From NCBI RefSeq assembly GCF_001424705.1, contig NZ_LMRA01000005.1, positions 50,549-114,548 of the forward strand: DNA of 64,000 bases. Reading direction: 5' to 3'. Shown in pieces: positions 18,481 through 27,479 of this stretch (the first letter of the stretch is position 1; every line of letters starts with the position of its first letter). Position numbers and translations under genes: made by a program. Origin of the DNA: Methylobacterium sp. Leaf465. GTDB taxonomy: Bacteria; Pseudomonadota; Alphaproteobacteria; Rhizobiales; Beijerinckiaceae. The notes under the pieces are model-generated. The model saw only the letters and a program-made list of their open reading frames with translations, was not told the origin of the DNA and made no database searches.

Positions 18481-20592
18481 GTGGCCGTATTGAGGACAGG
18501 CCTCGGCCTGCAAGCCGCCGTCACGGCGCTCTTCGCCCTCGCGCTCCTGGTTTCACCCGGCGTATCCGCACCGCTCTACGTCAGTCTCAGCGGCCTTGCC
18601 ATGGCAGGCATCCTGCTCGCATCGGGGCGCCTCTCGTCATACCTAAAGGTCTTCGTCTCGGTCTACGGCGTCGGCTACCTGTTCCTGGCCGGAGCCAAGC
18701 AACTGGCGGTCATGGGTTTCCTGCCCCCGACGCTCGCCGCCCTCCTGCCGCCGAGCTTCGCCGCAACCGGGGCCGTGGTGTTCGCCGGCATCGTCTTGGC
18801 GATCTCGTACCTCGAGCCGATCCGGGCGATCACGCTGATCGCGGATCCCTATTTCGCCACCACCGACAAGCCGACACGGGAGATCGGACCCTTCCGCCTG
18901 TTCGGCAGCACGGAGGGGAAGGTTGGCCAGCGCCTCGTCGCCCTGTCGATCTTCATCACCTTCGCACAGGTCGCCCTGCAGCTGCGGCTGAACTTCTGGT
19001 TCCGCGACCTGTTCAACGCCCTCCAGGAATACAACGCCGACGCCTTCTGGTACCAGTTGGTCTGGGTGTTCACGCCGCTCGCCACCATCTGGGTCGTGGT
19101 CGGCATGTTCGACACCTTCGTGGATGCTACGCTTCACATCCGCTGGCGCACCTGGCTGACCCGCAGCTTCTACGGTCGCTGGCTGGATGCCGGGACGCAT
19201 TACCGGGTCCCTTTCACCGGGGAGAGTGCGGACAACCCGGATCAGCGCATCCAGAGCGACATCAACCTCTTCATCTCCCAGACCACCACGCTGTCCATCC
19301 GGCTCCTGTCTCAGGCGGCGACCCTGGTGTCCTTCATGGTCATCCTGTGGGGCCTGTCGCGCGACTTCGTGCTGCCCTTCACCGATACGGTGGTGCCGGG
19401 CTTCCTCGTCTGGCTGGTGGTCGGTTACGCGGTAGTCGGAACCTGGCTGACGCACGTCATCGGACGCCCCCTCATCGGCCTCGACTTCCGCCAGGAGAAG
19501 GTGGAGGCGGATTTCCGCTTTTCCCTGGCCCGGACCCGCATCTACGGCGAGCAGATCGCCCTCCTGCGCGGCGAGCGTGCCGAAACGGTGCGCCTGGGTA
19601 GCCTGTTCCACGCGATCGTCGACAACTACCTCGACATCATCGTCCGGCGGATCAAGCTCGGCAGCTTCACGCTGTCCTACAGCCAGATCAGCGTGGTGTT
19701 TCCCTACATCCTCGCCGCGCCATCCTACTTCCTGAAGAAGATCACCCTAGGGCAGTTCCAACAGACCGGCGATGCCTTCAGCAGCGTGCAGTCTTCGCTG
19801 TCGTTCTTCATCAATTCCTACGTCACCATCGCGGCCTATCGCGCCAACACCAACCGCCTCTCCTCGTTCCGGCAGGCGATGACCAAGGCGGAGGCGATCG
19901 GAGGGACCGGCGAAGGCCTGTTCCAGGGCAACGACACCAAGGGCGACGTCACGGCTTCGAAGCTCAGCCTCGGCCTGCCGGACGGACGGGAGATCGTGGC
20001 CGCGGACGCTTTGACCATCACCAAGGGCAGCGCCACGCTTCTCACGGGTCCCTCAGGTTCCGGCAAGTCGACCCTGTTCCGTGCCATCGCGGGCATCTGG
20101 CCCTTCGCCAAGGGCCGGATCGACCTGCCCAAGGGACAGTCGGCCCTGGTCCTGCCGCAACGACCCTACATCCCCCTGGGGACCCTGCGCGGCGCCGTCG
20201 TCTACCCGAACACCACGGACATGTTCCCGGACGAGGCGATCCGCGACGCCCTTGTGGCTGCCCAGTTGCCGGCACTCGTCGACCGTCTCGACGAGGTCGA
20301 TGCCTGGGATCAGCGCCTCTCCGGCGGCGAGCAGCAGCGGCTGGCGGTGGCCCGCGCTGTCCTTGCCAAGCCCGACTGGCTGTTTCTCGACGAATCAACC
20401 GCCGCCCTGGACGAGCCGAGCGAGGCTGCGATCTACCGGATGCTGCGCGAGCGCCTGCCCGGCACCACCATCGTCTCCATCGGCCATCGGTCGACCCTGC
20501 ACGCCCTGCACGAACGCCGCCTCGACATGCAGCCTGCCAATGATGGCCGGTTCGTGCCCCGCGACGTGCCATCGCCCGTCGCCGCCGAGTAA
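18481..20592 (+). CDS. SbmA/BacA-YddA-like ABC transporter (fused permease-ATPase)
   Basis: 703-residue inner-membrane protein. Residues 1-130 are an extra hydrophobic region. An ABC_membrane_2/SbmA-BacA-like transmembrane domain follows (LNFWFRDLFNALQEYNADAFWYQ, DNPDQRIQSDINLF, EADFRFSLARTR). The C-terminal ATPase has Walker A GPSGSGKST near 523, signature LSGGEQQRLA near 613 and Walker B DWLFLDEST. BacA relatives take up peptides or support very-long-chain lipid A; cargo here is unknown. It starts at a GTG with GAGGGGAG upstream, and its stop is three bases from the converging lrgB stop. Confidence 0.9.
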   Translation: MAVLRTGLGLQAAVTALFALALLVSPGVSAPLYVSLSGLAMAGILLASGRLSSYLKVFVSVYGVGYLFLAGAKQLAVMGFLPPTLAALLPPSFAATGAVVFAGIVLAISYLEPIRAITLIADPYFATTDKPTREIGPFRLFGSTEGKVGQRLVALSIFITFAQVALQLRLNFWFRDLFNALQEYNADAFWYQLVWVFTPLATIWVVVGMFDTFVDATLHIRWRTWLTRSFYGRWLDAGTHYRVPFTGESADNPDQRIQSDINLFISQTTTLSIRLLSQAATLVSFMVILWGLSRDFVLPFTDTVVPGFLVWLVVGYAVVGTWLTHVIGRPLIGLDFRQEKVEADFRFSLARTRIYGEQIALLRGERAETVRLGSLFHAIVDNYLDIIVRRIKLGSFTLSYSQISVVFPYILAAPSYFLKKITLGQFQQTGDAFSSVQSSLSFFINSYVTIAAYRANTNRLSSFRQAMTKAEAIGGTGEGLFQGNDTKGDVTASKLSLGLPDGREIVAADALTITKGSATLLTGPSGSGKSTLFRAIAGIWPFAKGRIDLPKGQSALVLPQRPYIPLGTLRGAVVYPNTTDMFPDEAIRDALVAAQLPALVDRLDEVDAWDQRLSGGEQQRLAVARAVLAKPDWLFLDESTAALDEPSEAAIYRMLRERLPGTTIVSIGHRSTLHALHERRLDMQPANDGRFVPRDVPSPVAAE

Positions 20593-20595
20593 GGT

Positions 20596-21312
20596 TCAGC
20601 GCAGGAACGTCACCGCGATGGGTGCCAGGATCGCGGTGAGGAACGCGTTGAACCCAAGGGCGATGCCCGCGAAGGCGCCCGCCACCTCGTTCACCTGGAA
20701 GGCGCGTGCGGTGCCCACGCCGTGGGCGGCGAGACCGGCCGCGAAGCCGCGGGCCCGCATGTCCCGGATGCGCAGGACGTTCATCAGCGGTGTGACGAGG
20801 ATGCCGCCGGTCATACCGGTGAGCATGACGATGACGGCGGCGAGCGTCGGGTCTCCGCCCAGTGTCTGAGCGATGCCCATCGCGACGCCGGTTGTCACGG
20901 ATTTCGGCGCCAGTGAGACGATGACGTCACGGGGAATACCGAAAGCTTGGCCCAACAGCAAGGCCGAGCTCAGCGCGACCACAGAACCAACAACGAGGGC
21001 TGCCAGCATCGGCGCGAGAGAGCGCAGCACCGTGGCACGATACTCATAGAGGGGGATCGCCAGTGCCACGGTGGCCGGCCCCAGCAGAAAATGCACGAAC
21101 TGGGCGCCCTCGAAATAGGTGGCGTAGGGCGTCTTCGTGAGCTCCAAGACGGCAGCGGTGAGCGCGATGGCGATGAGGACTGGGTTCGCGAGCGGATGGC
21201 GGCGGGTCGCCAGAGCAATCCGGTCGGCCATCACGTAAGCGAGCAGCGTCACGGTCAGCCACAGAAGCGGCGTCCGCGAGAGATAGACCCAAACGGCGAA
21301 GTCGCCGGTCAC
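20596..21312 (-). CDS. lrgB: LrgB-family membrane protein
   Basis: 238-residue polytopic protein of the LrgB/CidB family, partner of LrgA in holin/antiholin-like or carbon-overflow (pyruvate/glycolate-type) export systems. Conserved stretches include SLAPKSVTTGVAMGIAQTLGGDPTLAA and AHGVGTARAFQVNE, typical of the family. The GTG start overlaps the lrgA stop (GTGA at 21312-21309), indicating coupled translation. In plants and some bacteria an LrgAB fusion exports glycolate; whether that applies here is unknown, although glcEF is in the window. Confidence 0.92.
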   Translation of the reverse strand: MTGDFAVWVYLSRTPLLWLTVTLLAYVMADRIALATRRHPLANPVLIAIALTAAVLELTKTPYATYFEGAQFVHFLLGPATVALAIPLYEYRATVLRSLAPMLAALVVGSVVALSSALLLGQAFGIPRDVIVSLAPKSVTTGVAMGIAQTLGGDPTLAAVIVMLTGMTGGILVTPLMNVLRIRDMRARGFAAGLAAHGVGTARAFQVNEVAGAFAGIALGFNAFLTAILAPIAVTFLR

Positions 21313-21707
21313 GGCCGCGCCTTCGGCTTGGCGAGCCAGCGCGAGACTGCGACGAACGTCAAGGCCGTGGCGGCCAGAGTGGTGACTGTCGAGACCACGA
21401 CCACCACCGCCAACGCGATGCCGTGCACCGCCAGAACGTCGAGGCGGCCGACGATACCGGCTCCGGCCGGCACGAACATCAGCGACAGATTGGCGAGAAG
21501 CCCTTTGCCGGTACTTTCCAGGCGGCCGTCCACCAGGGGGGGCGCCAACATTCGGGGGGCCAGGTGGGTGGCTCGATCCCGCATAACCAGGAATAGCAGC
21601 AGCAACGCCATGCCGATCAGGGGTCCGGGCACAGGCAGGTGGCTCGACCGCGCCAGCGCCTCGCCGATGAGCTGTACCAGGAGGATCAGAGTGAGGCTGA
21701 GAATCAT
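21309..21707 (-). CDS. lrgA: LrgA/CidA-family membrane protein
   Basis: 132-residue protein with four hydrophobic helices. It starts MILSLTLILLVQLIGEAL, and the family motif LPVPGPLIGMALLL follows. Its STGKGLLANLSLMFVPAGAGIV segment is characteristic of the antiholin-like LrgA family. The ATG at 21707 is chosen over upstream in-frame codons because hydrophobic homology begins there. It is coupled to lrgB downstream and starts 13 bp after the terB-like gene stop. Confidence 0.9.
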   Translation of the reverse strand: MILSLTLILLVQLIGEALARSSHLPVPGPLIGMALLLLFLVMRDRATHLAPRMLAPPLVDGRLESTGKGLLANLSLMFVPAGAGIVGRLDVLAVHGIALAVVVVVSTVTTLAATALTFVAVSRWLAKPKARP

Positions 21708-21720
21708 CGTGGCAGCGCGC

Positions 21721-22194
21721 TCAACTGAGCGAGACCTGCCCTTCCGCGGCACTGCGCCGGGCCTCACCGATGGCAGCCTCATCGAGGCCGAGAAGGCCGC
21801 CGAGACGCCAGACCAGGGCCTCCTCAAACTCGTGAACGCTGCCGTCCGCTCCGGCCACAGACCAAGCCATGGCAAGGAGGCGGGCCCGCCGATCCGGCCC
21901 GACCTCGTGCCCAATCATCTCGACGAGTTGTGCCATGTCGCGGGTCTGGGCGTCGAACGCGGCGGCCCGCGCGATTAGCGCCTCAGCCTCCGCCCTGGTC
22001 TCTGTGAACCGGCCCTCGACCAGACGGCCGAGGCGCTCGGTCTCTTCGGGGGCGAGGATACCGTCGGCCCGCGCCACATGCACGAGGAGCGCGATCGCTG
22101 CCAAGCGCTCATCGGCCTCCTCAGCCGCCGTGGCATGGCTTCCGAGACCGAAGGATTCGGCGGCATAGGCGCGGAGTCGGGCAATCAGGGACAT
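21721..22194 (-). CDS. TerB-domain protein
   Basis: 157-residue, all-helical, acidic protein of the TerB (tellurite resistance B) family. It shows the AIALLVHVARADGILAPEE and MAWSVAGADGSVHEFEE half-repeats, which in TerB proteins place acidic residues for metal (Ca2+-like) binding. The stand-alone domain is widespread and need not confer tellurite resistance. It is the first gene of a leftward set terB-like, lrgA, lrgB. Confidence 0.88.
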   Translation of the reverse strand: MSLIARLRAYAAESFGLGSHATAAEEADERLAAIALLVHVARADGILAPEETERLGRLVEGRFTETRAEAEALIARAAAFDAQTRDMAQLVEMIGHEVGPDRRARLLAMAWSVAGADGSVHEFEEALVWRLGGLLGLDEAAIGEARRSAAEGQVSLS

Positions 22195-22342
22195 GGAGAT
22201 CCTCGGAACGCCGCGAATCCTTCGAGGTCGACCACCGGGCCGTCAAGCAACCGGCGGTGTCGCCGTCACGATGCCCCGGCACCGTGGCCGTGCTGCACCG
22301 CTTTTCGCCGCGCATTCCACCGCCCACAATGCCGGTCAAAGC

Positions 22343-22371
22343 TTGCCATTCCACGCCACGACCGATATGAC
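22343..22371 (+). promoter_or_regulatory. Candidate promoter of tRNA-Thr
   Basis: TTGCCA (22343-22348), 17-bp spacer, TATGAC (22366-22371). Predicted start near 22378, leaving a roughly 42-nt leader before the mature tRNA. Confidence 0.5.
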
Positions 22372-22419
22372 CCTCCCCCGAACGGTCCCGTTGGACATCA
22401 GCGTCCGATCAGGAACCGC

Positions 22420-22495
22420 GCCGCAATAGCTCAGCTGGTAGAGCACCTCATTCGTAATGAGGGGGTCGGGGGTTCGAATCCCTCTTGCGGCACCA
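22420..22495 (+). tRNA. tRNA-Thr (anticodon CGT)
   Basis: A full cloverleaf can be drawn. The acceptor GCCGCAA pairs with TTGCGGC (22485-22491). The D arm is GCTCAGCTGGTAGAGC. The anticodon stem CCTCA/TGAGG encloses the loop TTCGTAA, giving anticodon CGT. The T arm is GGGGGTTCGAATCCCTC. The discriminator A is at 22492 and CCA is encoded at 22493-22495. It decodes ACG threonine codons. No integrase or attachment duplication was seen next to it. Confidence 0.97.
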
Positions 22496-22892
22496 CTTCC
22501 TCCTTTCGCAGCACCACAATCATGCCGGTCGGTCGATCGGCATCGCGAAGTCTCGGCTCGCAGCGTGCCTCGAAAAGCGCATCGGCAAGGGAAGGCCCCT
22601 CTCGGTCACGACGCGATCGACCCGAAACCGAACCACCGCGCCGAGCGATCCTCGTCCGGAGGTCGACGGGATCGTCTGCGCGGCAGCGGGGCTGTCTTGC
22701 GGTCTGGAGGTCCGGTTGGCCCGTCTTCGCAGCGCCGGAGCGTTCGCGAACGGCAGCAATTAGACCGATACCCGTGCTGACGTAGCCAATCCGGCCGAGT
22801 GATTCCAGAACCTCGCGGTCGGACAGACGTCCAGCCGGTCCACCAACCGATCCAACCGCCTCGGACAAGGCACTTCGCGGGATCCCCGACGG
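22496..22892. other. 397-bp interval between tRNA-Thr and msrA
   Basis: No supported gene. Several overlapping ORFs are present on both strands, but none resembles a family. No obvious terminator follows the tRNA. Confidence 0.45.
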
Positions 22893-23411
22893 TCAGGCAT
22901 TCTGCGAAGCGGGCGTCCTCACAGGAAGCCGCCAATTCGGGCGGATGAAGTGACACGTATAGCCGTCGGGGCGGCGCTCGAGGTAATCCTGGTGCTCAGA
23001 CTCGGCCTCCCAGAAAGGCCCGACGGGAGCCAGTTCGGTAACGACCTTCCCGGGCCAGAGACCCGATGCATCGACATCGGCGATGGTCTCCGCGGCGACC
23101 CGGCGTTGGGCGTCATCGGTGTAATAGATCGCCGAGCGATAGCTCAGGCCACGATCGTTTCCCTGCCGATTCGGGGTTGTCGGATCGTGGATCTGAAAGA
23201 AAAATTCCAGCACCCGGCGAAAGCTCGTCCGCTCGGGATCGAAGATGATCTCGATCGCCTCTGCATGTGTACCGTGGTTCGGGTAGGTCGCATTCGGAAC
23301 ATCGCCCCCCGTATAGCCGACACGGGTCGACACGACGCCCTCCTGCCGCCGGATCAGGTCCTGCATCCCCCAGAAGCATCCTCCTGCGAGGACTGCGCGT
23401 TCATGGCTCAT
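22893..23411 (-). CDS. msrA: Peptide methionine (S)-S-oxide reductase
   Basis: 172-residue MsrA, which repairs methionine sulfoxide in proteins using thioredoxin. The catalytic Cys12 is in [63 protein letters not shown] and [13 protein letters not shown] match the family. The start at MSHERAV has GAGAGG directly upstream and is set by homology. Only the single catalytic Cys is obvious, and no resolving cysteines are seen at the C-terminus. Confidence 0.96.
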   Translation of the reverse strand: MSHERAVLAGGCFWGMQDLIRRQEGVVSTRVGYTGGDVPNATYPNHGTHAEAIEIIFDPERTSFRRVLEFFFQIHDPTTPNRQGNDRGLSYRSAIYYTDDAQRRVAAETIADVDASGLWPGKVVTELAPVGPFWEAESEHQDYLERRPDGYTCHFIRPNWRLPVRTPASQNA

Positions 23412-24149
23412 GGTTGCCTCTCTCCCGGATCGACGCCTGACGTCGCTGGCGAATAGATAGGGTGCCGCAGCGCCTTTTGCCGCCGTTCGATGATGTCGCG
23501 GGACACCGTCGCGATGAGTTTGTGGCCTGCCGCCGCGTCGCGCGGTGCGGCGGGTAGGTGCAGTCAGGGTGTTTCGATATCCCCTACACCGATGTGCGGG
23601 GTGACCGAGACGTCCCCCCAGAGGTACGGCCGGACTGCCAGACCGGGAAGCTGTCCTGCTCGGCATTGTCCTCCGGTGCAAAGGGGGTTGGCGGCCATAC
23701 CCGCTGGAGACGCGGGTGATGTCGCCGCCGGGGGGTTGATGTCCACAGGGTACCGCGTCGGCAGCGACGCCCGCCAAATGCCTTAACGCACCGCGTAACC
23801 GTAGGCGAAGCAACGGCTTCGACGCGCATAACAAGTGCAGCCAAAACGAAGCAACACGCAGATCCGTAGCGCCGTCCAACCGGGTTTGCATGGTCTCCAT
23901 CAAGTTGCGGCTAGATGCGGCTTGTAACGCGATGTCGAACCGGCATCTCACAACCGGAAAAACCGTGCCGTTCGGCACGTTGCCAGCGCTTGATCATTGG
24001 CATGTCGGAAGCGAGAACGGCGTAGAAGCCCGGATCGGTCCGCAACCACAGGAAGGGACCATGCGGCGGACGAATTCCCGCTCGGTCGGCTGATGGTCTA
24101 ATCTGCCTGAAGAACCGTCGCAACGAGAGGTGACCGGGGACTGCATGAC
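23412..24149. other. 738-bp gene-poor interval, lower GC than neighbours
   Basis: No protein or RNA gene is recognised. By eye the base composition is noticeably less GC-rich than flanking genes. A small hairpin (GAAGC-AACG-GCTTC near 23809-23822) is the only structure noticed. It could be decayed accessory DNA, but no transposase or phage remnant was identified. Confidence 0.45.
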
Positions 24150-24584
24150 GTGCCCTTCGTGAGTATCACGCGCTTGAGAATCCGCTCGGTTCGGTTCCTG
24201 CCGGGCTTTGCCGTCCACGCCCTCCGCACGCAGAGACAGGCGCGGAAGGCGGCCGGGTTCCGGGCGGGATCAATCCTGGCCGATCATGCCTGGACCTTCT
24301 GGACCATGACGGTGTGGGACGACGAGGCTGCCATGCGCCGTTACATGATGGCCGGCCCGCATCGGCAGGCGATGCCGAAGCTGATCCATTGGTGTGACGA
24401 AGCTTCCTTGGCCCACTGGACGCAGCCCGGGGCCGGCCCACCATCCTGGGCCGAAGCGGATCAGCGGATGCGCGCGGACGGACGCCCGTCCCAGGTGCGG
24501 CACCCCAGTCCGCATCACGCAACTCTGGACTATCGTCCACCGCGCCTGACGCGGAGCGGGCCGATCAAACTTTCGGCACCGTGA
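24150..24584 (+). CDS. DUF3291/antibiotic-monooxygenase-like protein
   Basis: 144 residues. The first 95 (FVSITRLRIRSVRFLPGFAVHALRT, GSILADHAWTFWTMTVWDDEAAMRRYMMAG, PKLIHWCDEASLAHW) fit the ABM/DUF3291 ferredoxin-like fold found in small cofactor-independent monooxygenases and in spheroidene-monooxygenase-like proteins. The C-terminal 45 residues are Pro/Arg/His-rich and probably unstructured. Activity is unknown. The start is a GTG at 24150. Nothing adjacent suggests a pathway. Confidence 0.75.
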   Translation: MPFVSITRLRIRSVRFLPGFAVHALRTQRQARKAAGFRAGSILADHAWTFWTMTVWDDEAAMRRYMMAGPHRQAMPKLIHWCDEASLAHWTQPGAGPPSWAEADQRMRADGRPSQVRHPSPHHATLDYRPPRLTRSGPIKLSAP

Positions 24585-24838
24585 GGGACAGGCCCGCAAG
24601 CCGCCGTGGATGCAACCGCAACCGGCCACGTCGCATTGGGCGTGTTTCGGCGCACATCCGCGCGGGCGATCCGGGCGCATCACACCTGCGGCCGCCTTCG
24701 CCCCCTCGGCGGCCAGAACCAGCGGCGCAGCGGCCTCAAGGCCCTGCGCCGTTTGTGTTTCATCGGCGCCGCGGGGTGGATGGCCCGGCGGGCCGGACCG
24801 GTCGAACGTTCTGACGGCAGCGTGCTGGAGTACCCACG

Positions 24839-25219
24839 ATGAGACTGCGCTCGGTCGTCGGATGGATCAGCGTTGGCGCGACGCTCTTGGGCGGCGCGGG
24901 GCTTGAGGCACGGGAGCGCCCCTCGTCGGAGGTGACGGGCTGGGTGTCGGCGGTCCTCGCGAAGATCGATATGGTCGAGCGGGGCCCAGCCCCCGCCGGG
25001 CGCAAGCGCGGGCGCCGAACGGTGGGGGTGCGGGTCCAGATCGCGGCCGACGGCTTCGTCAATCGGGTGGAGGTCGAGCGGAGTTCCGGCGTGCCGGATC
25101 TCGATGAACGGGCACGGAGCCGGGTCCGGGCAGCCGGGCCGTTCGGCCCACCGCCTGCGCCGCTTCTGACCCCGGCCGGCACCACGGAACTCAGCTTCCC
25201 GCTCCAGGTGCAGCGGTGA
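24839..25219 (+). CDS. Small exported TonB C-terminal-domain protein
   Basis: 126 residues: a hydrophobic N-terminal segment (VVGWISVGATLLGGAGLEA) that could be a signal peptide or anchor, then a TonB_C-like domain (VGVRVQIAADGFVNRVEVERSSGVPDLDERARSRVRAAGPF... ELSFPLQV). It lacks the long Pro-rich spacer of energy-transducing TonB, so it is more likely a periplasmic adaptor than a full TonB. Convergent with the small hypothetical gene on the other strand, with a two-base gap between stops. Confidence 0.75.
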   Translation: MRLRSVVGWISVGATLLGGAGLEARERPSSEVTGWVSAVLAKIDMVERGPAPAGRKRGRRTVGVRVQIAADGFVNRVEVERSSGVPDLDERARSRVRAAGPFGPPPAPLLTPAGTTELSFPLQVQR

Positions 25220-25221
25220 GA

Positions 25222-25515
25222 TTACAGGCGTGCGGCGCGGTCCGGCGCCGGACCGGACAGGACCGCCGCGAGGGAGGCATCGACTTGCCCGACGGGGTAG
25301 GTTGGCCTTGGATGGACGCCGATCAGCAGGGTCCGTTGCGTCCGCATGATCTTGAGGAGGCGCTCGGTCCGGCGCAATGCGTCCTGCGCGTCGGTCGGAT
25401 CCTGCTCCTCGGCAAGGAGAACGGCGATCCGGATCATCTGGTCGACCCGGCGCTCCTCGGCCGTGGCGATGATCCGCTCCAGGGCCGCCAGCCCCTCCTC
25501 CAACGCCGCTCTCAT
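25222..25515 (-). CDS. Hypothetical 97-residue helical protein
   Basis: Not recognised. The protein is almost entirely predicted helix (EEGLAALERIIATAEERR, AEEQDPTDAQDALRRTERLL) with charged heptad-like patterning, suggesting a cytosolic coiled-coil or small binding protein. The ATG at 25515 has GAGGGGG seven bases upstream, which supports translation. It lies downstream of, and co-oriented with, the arsRCB genes, but the 113-bp gap and lack of homology give no reason to link it to arsenic. Confidence 0.6.
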   Translation of the reverse strand: MRAALEEGLAALERIIATAEERRVDQMIRIAVLLAEEQDPTDAQDALRRTERLLKIMRTQRTLLIGVHPRPTYPVGQVDASLAAVLSGPAPDRAARL

Positions 25516-25628
25516 GGGACCCCCTCGGAGCCTCGGTGAGCGGACAGGGTCCGGCATCGGGCCGGAGCGCGCATTCACGATTGTTGGTCGCCGAGCGATT
25601 TCGCGCCGCGGCGCAGGCCGCGGGCGGC

Positions 25629-26924
25629 TCACGGCGTCCCGAGATGCGGGAGCCAGAGGGCCAGGGCGAGGAGGCTCGCCAGCAGGACCGGCGGCGTGAT
25701 GAGGAGGCCAACCCGCATGTACTGGCCCCAGGTGATGCGGTGGCCCTTGGCGTCGAGGACGTGCAGCCACAGCAGGGTCGCGAGACTGCCGATCGGCGTG
25801 AATTTCGGGCCGAGATCGCAGCCTATGACGTTGGCGTAGATCATCAAATCGCGGGTCAGGGGCGACAGGTCGGGGGCCTGCTGGATCGCCAGCGCCCCCA
25901 CCAGGACGCTCGGCATGTTGTTCATCACGGAGGACAGCAGGGCGGCGGCGACGCCCGTGCCGAGGGTGGCGACCACCGGGCCCGCCTGGGCGAGCCGGAC
26001 CAGGCCCTGGGCGAGGAGTTCGGTGAGGCCGGCATTCTTCAGGCCGTAGACCACGAGGTACATGCCGAGGCTGAACAGCACGATCTGCCAAGGGGCCCCG
26101 GCGAGGACCTTCCGCAGGGGAATCACGCCGCTGCGATTCGCGAGGGCGAGCAGAAGGAGCGCGCCGGCACCGGTGACGGCGGAGACCGGGACGCCGAACG
26201 GGGCGGTGACGAAGTAGGCGCCGAGGAGCACGGCGAGAAGCGGGAAGGCCGCCCGGAACACGCGGGCGTCGCGGATGGCGGAGGCCGGCGGGTCCAGACG
26301 GTATACCGCGTAGGTCGTGTCGAGGTCGCGCCGGTAGAACAGCCACAGCACCGCGAGGGTCGCGGCCAGGGACACGAGGTTCACCGGCCCCATCACGGCG
26401 GCGTAGCGGCCGAAGGAAATGCCGAAGACATTCGCCGAAACGATGTTGACGAGATTCGAGATGACCAGCGGCAGGCTGGTCGAATCGGCGACGAACCCGC
26501 AGCCGACGATGAAGGCCATCGCGGCCGCCGGCGGGAAATCCAGCCGGAGCAGGATCGCCAGCACGATCGGGGTGAGCAGCAGGGCGGCCCCGTCATTGGC
26601 GAAGACCGCCGCGATGGCGGCGCCGAGCAGGATCACCAGGGGGAACAGCCGGCGACCGCGACCGCCGCCCCAGCGGGCGACGTGCAGGGCGGCCCATTGG
26701 AAGAAGCCCGCCGCGTCGAGGAGGAGGGAGATCACGATCAGCGCCACGAAGGTGAAGGTGGCGTCCCAGACGATGTGCCAGACCACCGGGATGTCGCCGG
26801 GCTGGATCACGCCGGTGGCCAGGGCGACGGCGGCCCCCGCGAGGGCGCTCCATCCGATCCCGAGCCCTCGCGGCTGGACGATGACGAGGACCAGGGTGAC
26901 GACGAAGATGGCGAGGGCGAGCAT
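25629..26924 (-). CDS. arsB: Arsenite efflux transporter ArsB
   Basis: 431-residue inner-membrane arsenite antiporter with about 12 hydrophobic segments, the normal length for ArsB. Family stretches include [36 protein letters not shown] and [14 protein letters not shown] with [18 protein letters not shown]. It exports arsenite produced by ArsC. It is the third gene of arsR-arsC-arsB, separated from arsC by an unusual 18-bp tandem repeat. Confidence 0.96.
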   Translation of the reverse strand: MLALAIFVVTLVLVIVQPRGLGIGWSALAGAAVALATGVIQPGDIPVVWHIVWDATFTFVALIVISLLLDAAGFFQWAALHVARWGGGRGRRLFPLVILLGAAIAAVFANDGAALLLTPIVLAILLRLDFPPAAAMAFIVGCGFVADSTSLPLVISNLVNIVSANVFGISFGRYAAVMGPVNLVSLAATLAVLWLFYRRDLDTTYAVYRLDPPASAIRDARVFRAAFPLLAVLLGAYFVTAPFGVPVSAVTGAGALLLLALANRSGVIPLRKVLAGAPWQIVLFSLGMYLVVYGLKNAGLTELLAQGLVRLAQAGPVVATLGTGVAAALLSSVMNNMPSVLVGALAIQQAPDLSPLTRDLMIYANVIGCDLGPKFTPIGSLATLLWLHVLDAKGHRITWGQYMRVGLLITPPVLLASLLALALWLPHLGTP

Positions 26925-26954
26925 CGGCGTTTCTTGTTGGTGTCGCGACGAAAT

Positions 26955-27044
26955 CTTGCGAGTTCTTTCACCCGGGCGAGTTCTTTCAGCCGGGCGAGTT
27001 CTTTCACCGGGGCGAAGTCTTGCTCCCCGGCGAGGTCTTGCTCC
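26955..27044 (-). repeat. Five tandem 18-bp repeats between arsC and arsB
   Basis: Units at 26955-26972, 26973-26990, 26991-27008, 27009-27026 and 27027-27044. The first three share CGAGTTCTTTCA(C/G)C, and the last two have diverged to CGA(A/G)GTCTTGCTCC. The period is a multiple of three, so read on the minus strand it would encode a KELAR-type hexapeptide repeat, but no start or frame connects it to arsC or arsB. It lies in the 129-bp arsC-arsB gap. Confidence 0.85.
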
Positions 27045-27053
27045 CGAGCGGGA

Positions 27054-27479
27054 TCAGAGGCTCGTGGCCGGCCGCCCCTGGGCATCGACGACGGGGGCGC
27101 CATCCTCCTTGGCGAAGGCCCCCCGCTGCGGCGGAAGCAGGGCGAGCACGGTCTCGGAGGGTCGGCACAGGGCGACGCCCAGGGGGCTCACCACCAGGGG
27201 CCGGTTGAGGAGGATCGGGTGCGCCGCGATGGCGTCGAGGAGTTGGTCGTCGCTGAGGGTCGGGTCGTCGAGGCCGAGTTCGGCATAGGGCGTCCCCTTC
27301 TCGCGCAGGAGATCGCGGAGGGTGAGGCCCGCCCGCTCCGCGAGGCGGCGCAGCAGCGCGCCGGTCGGGGGCGATTTGAGGTACTCGACGACGTGCGGCT
27401 CGAGGCCGGCGTTGCGGATGAGGCCGAGGGTGTTGCGGGACGTGCCGCAGGCCGGGTTGTGGTAGATGACGACGTCCAT
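27054..27479 (-). CDS. arsC: Arsenate reductase, glutaredoxin-dependent type
   Basis: 141-residue ArsC of the plasmid R773/Spx fold that reduces arsenate to arsenite with glutathione and glutaredoxin. The HX3CX3R motif is His7-Cys11-Arg15 (HNPACGTSR). The anion-site segment NRPLVVSPLGVALCRPSE and the DDQLLDAIAAHPILL stretch are typical. Its ATG shares the A of the arsR stop (TGATG at 27481-27477), so translation is coupled. Product is passed to ArsB. Confidence 0.96.
   Translation of the reverse strand: MDVVIYHNPACGTSRNTLGLIRNAGLEPHVVEYLKSPPTGALLRRLAERAGLTLRDLLREKGTPYAELGLDDPTLSDDQLLDAIAAHPILLNRPLVVSPLGVALCRPSETVLALLPPQRGAFAKEDGAPVVDAQGRPATSL

Noticed and set aside
22420..22892. Genomic island attachment site at tRNA-Thr
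   Set aside because: No integrase gene and no duplicated tRNA 3' end were seen nearby.
26807..27103. Leftward ORF containing KELAR repeats across the ars tandem repeat
   Set aside because: It runs over the arsB start and arsC end in another frame and has no credible start or ribosome site.
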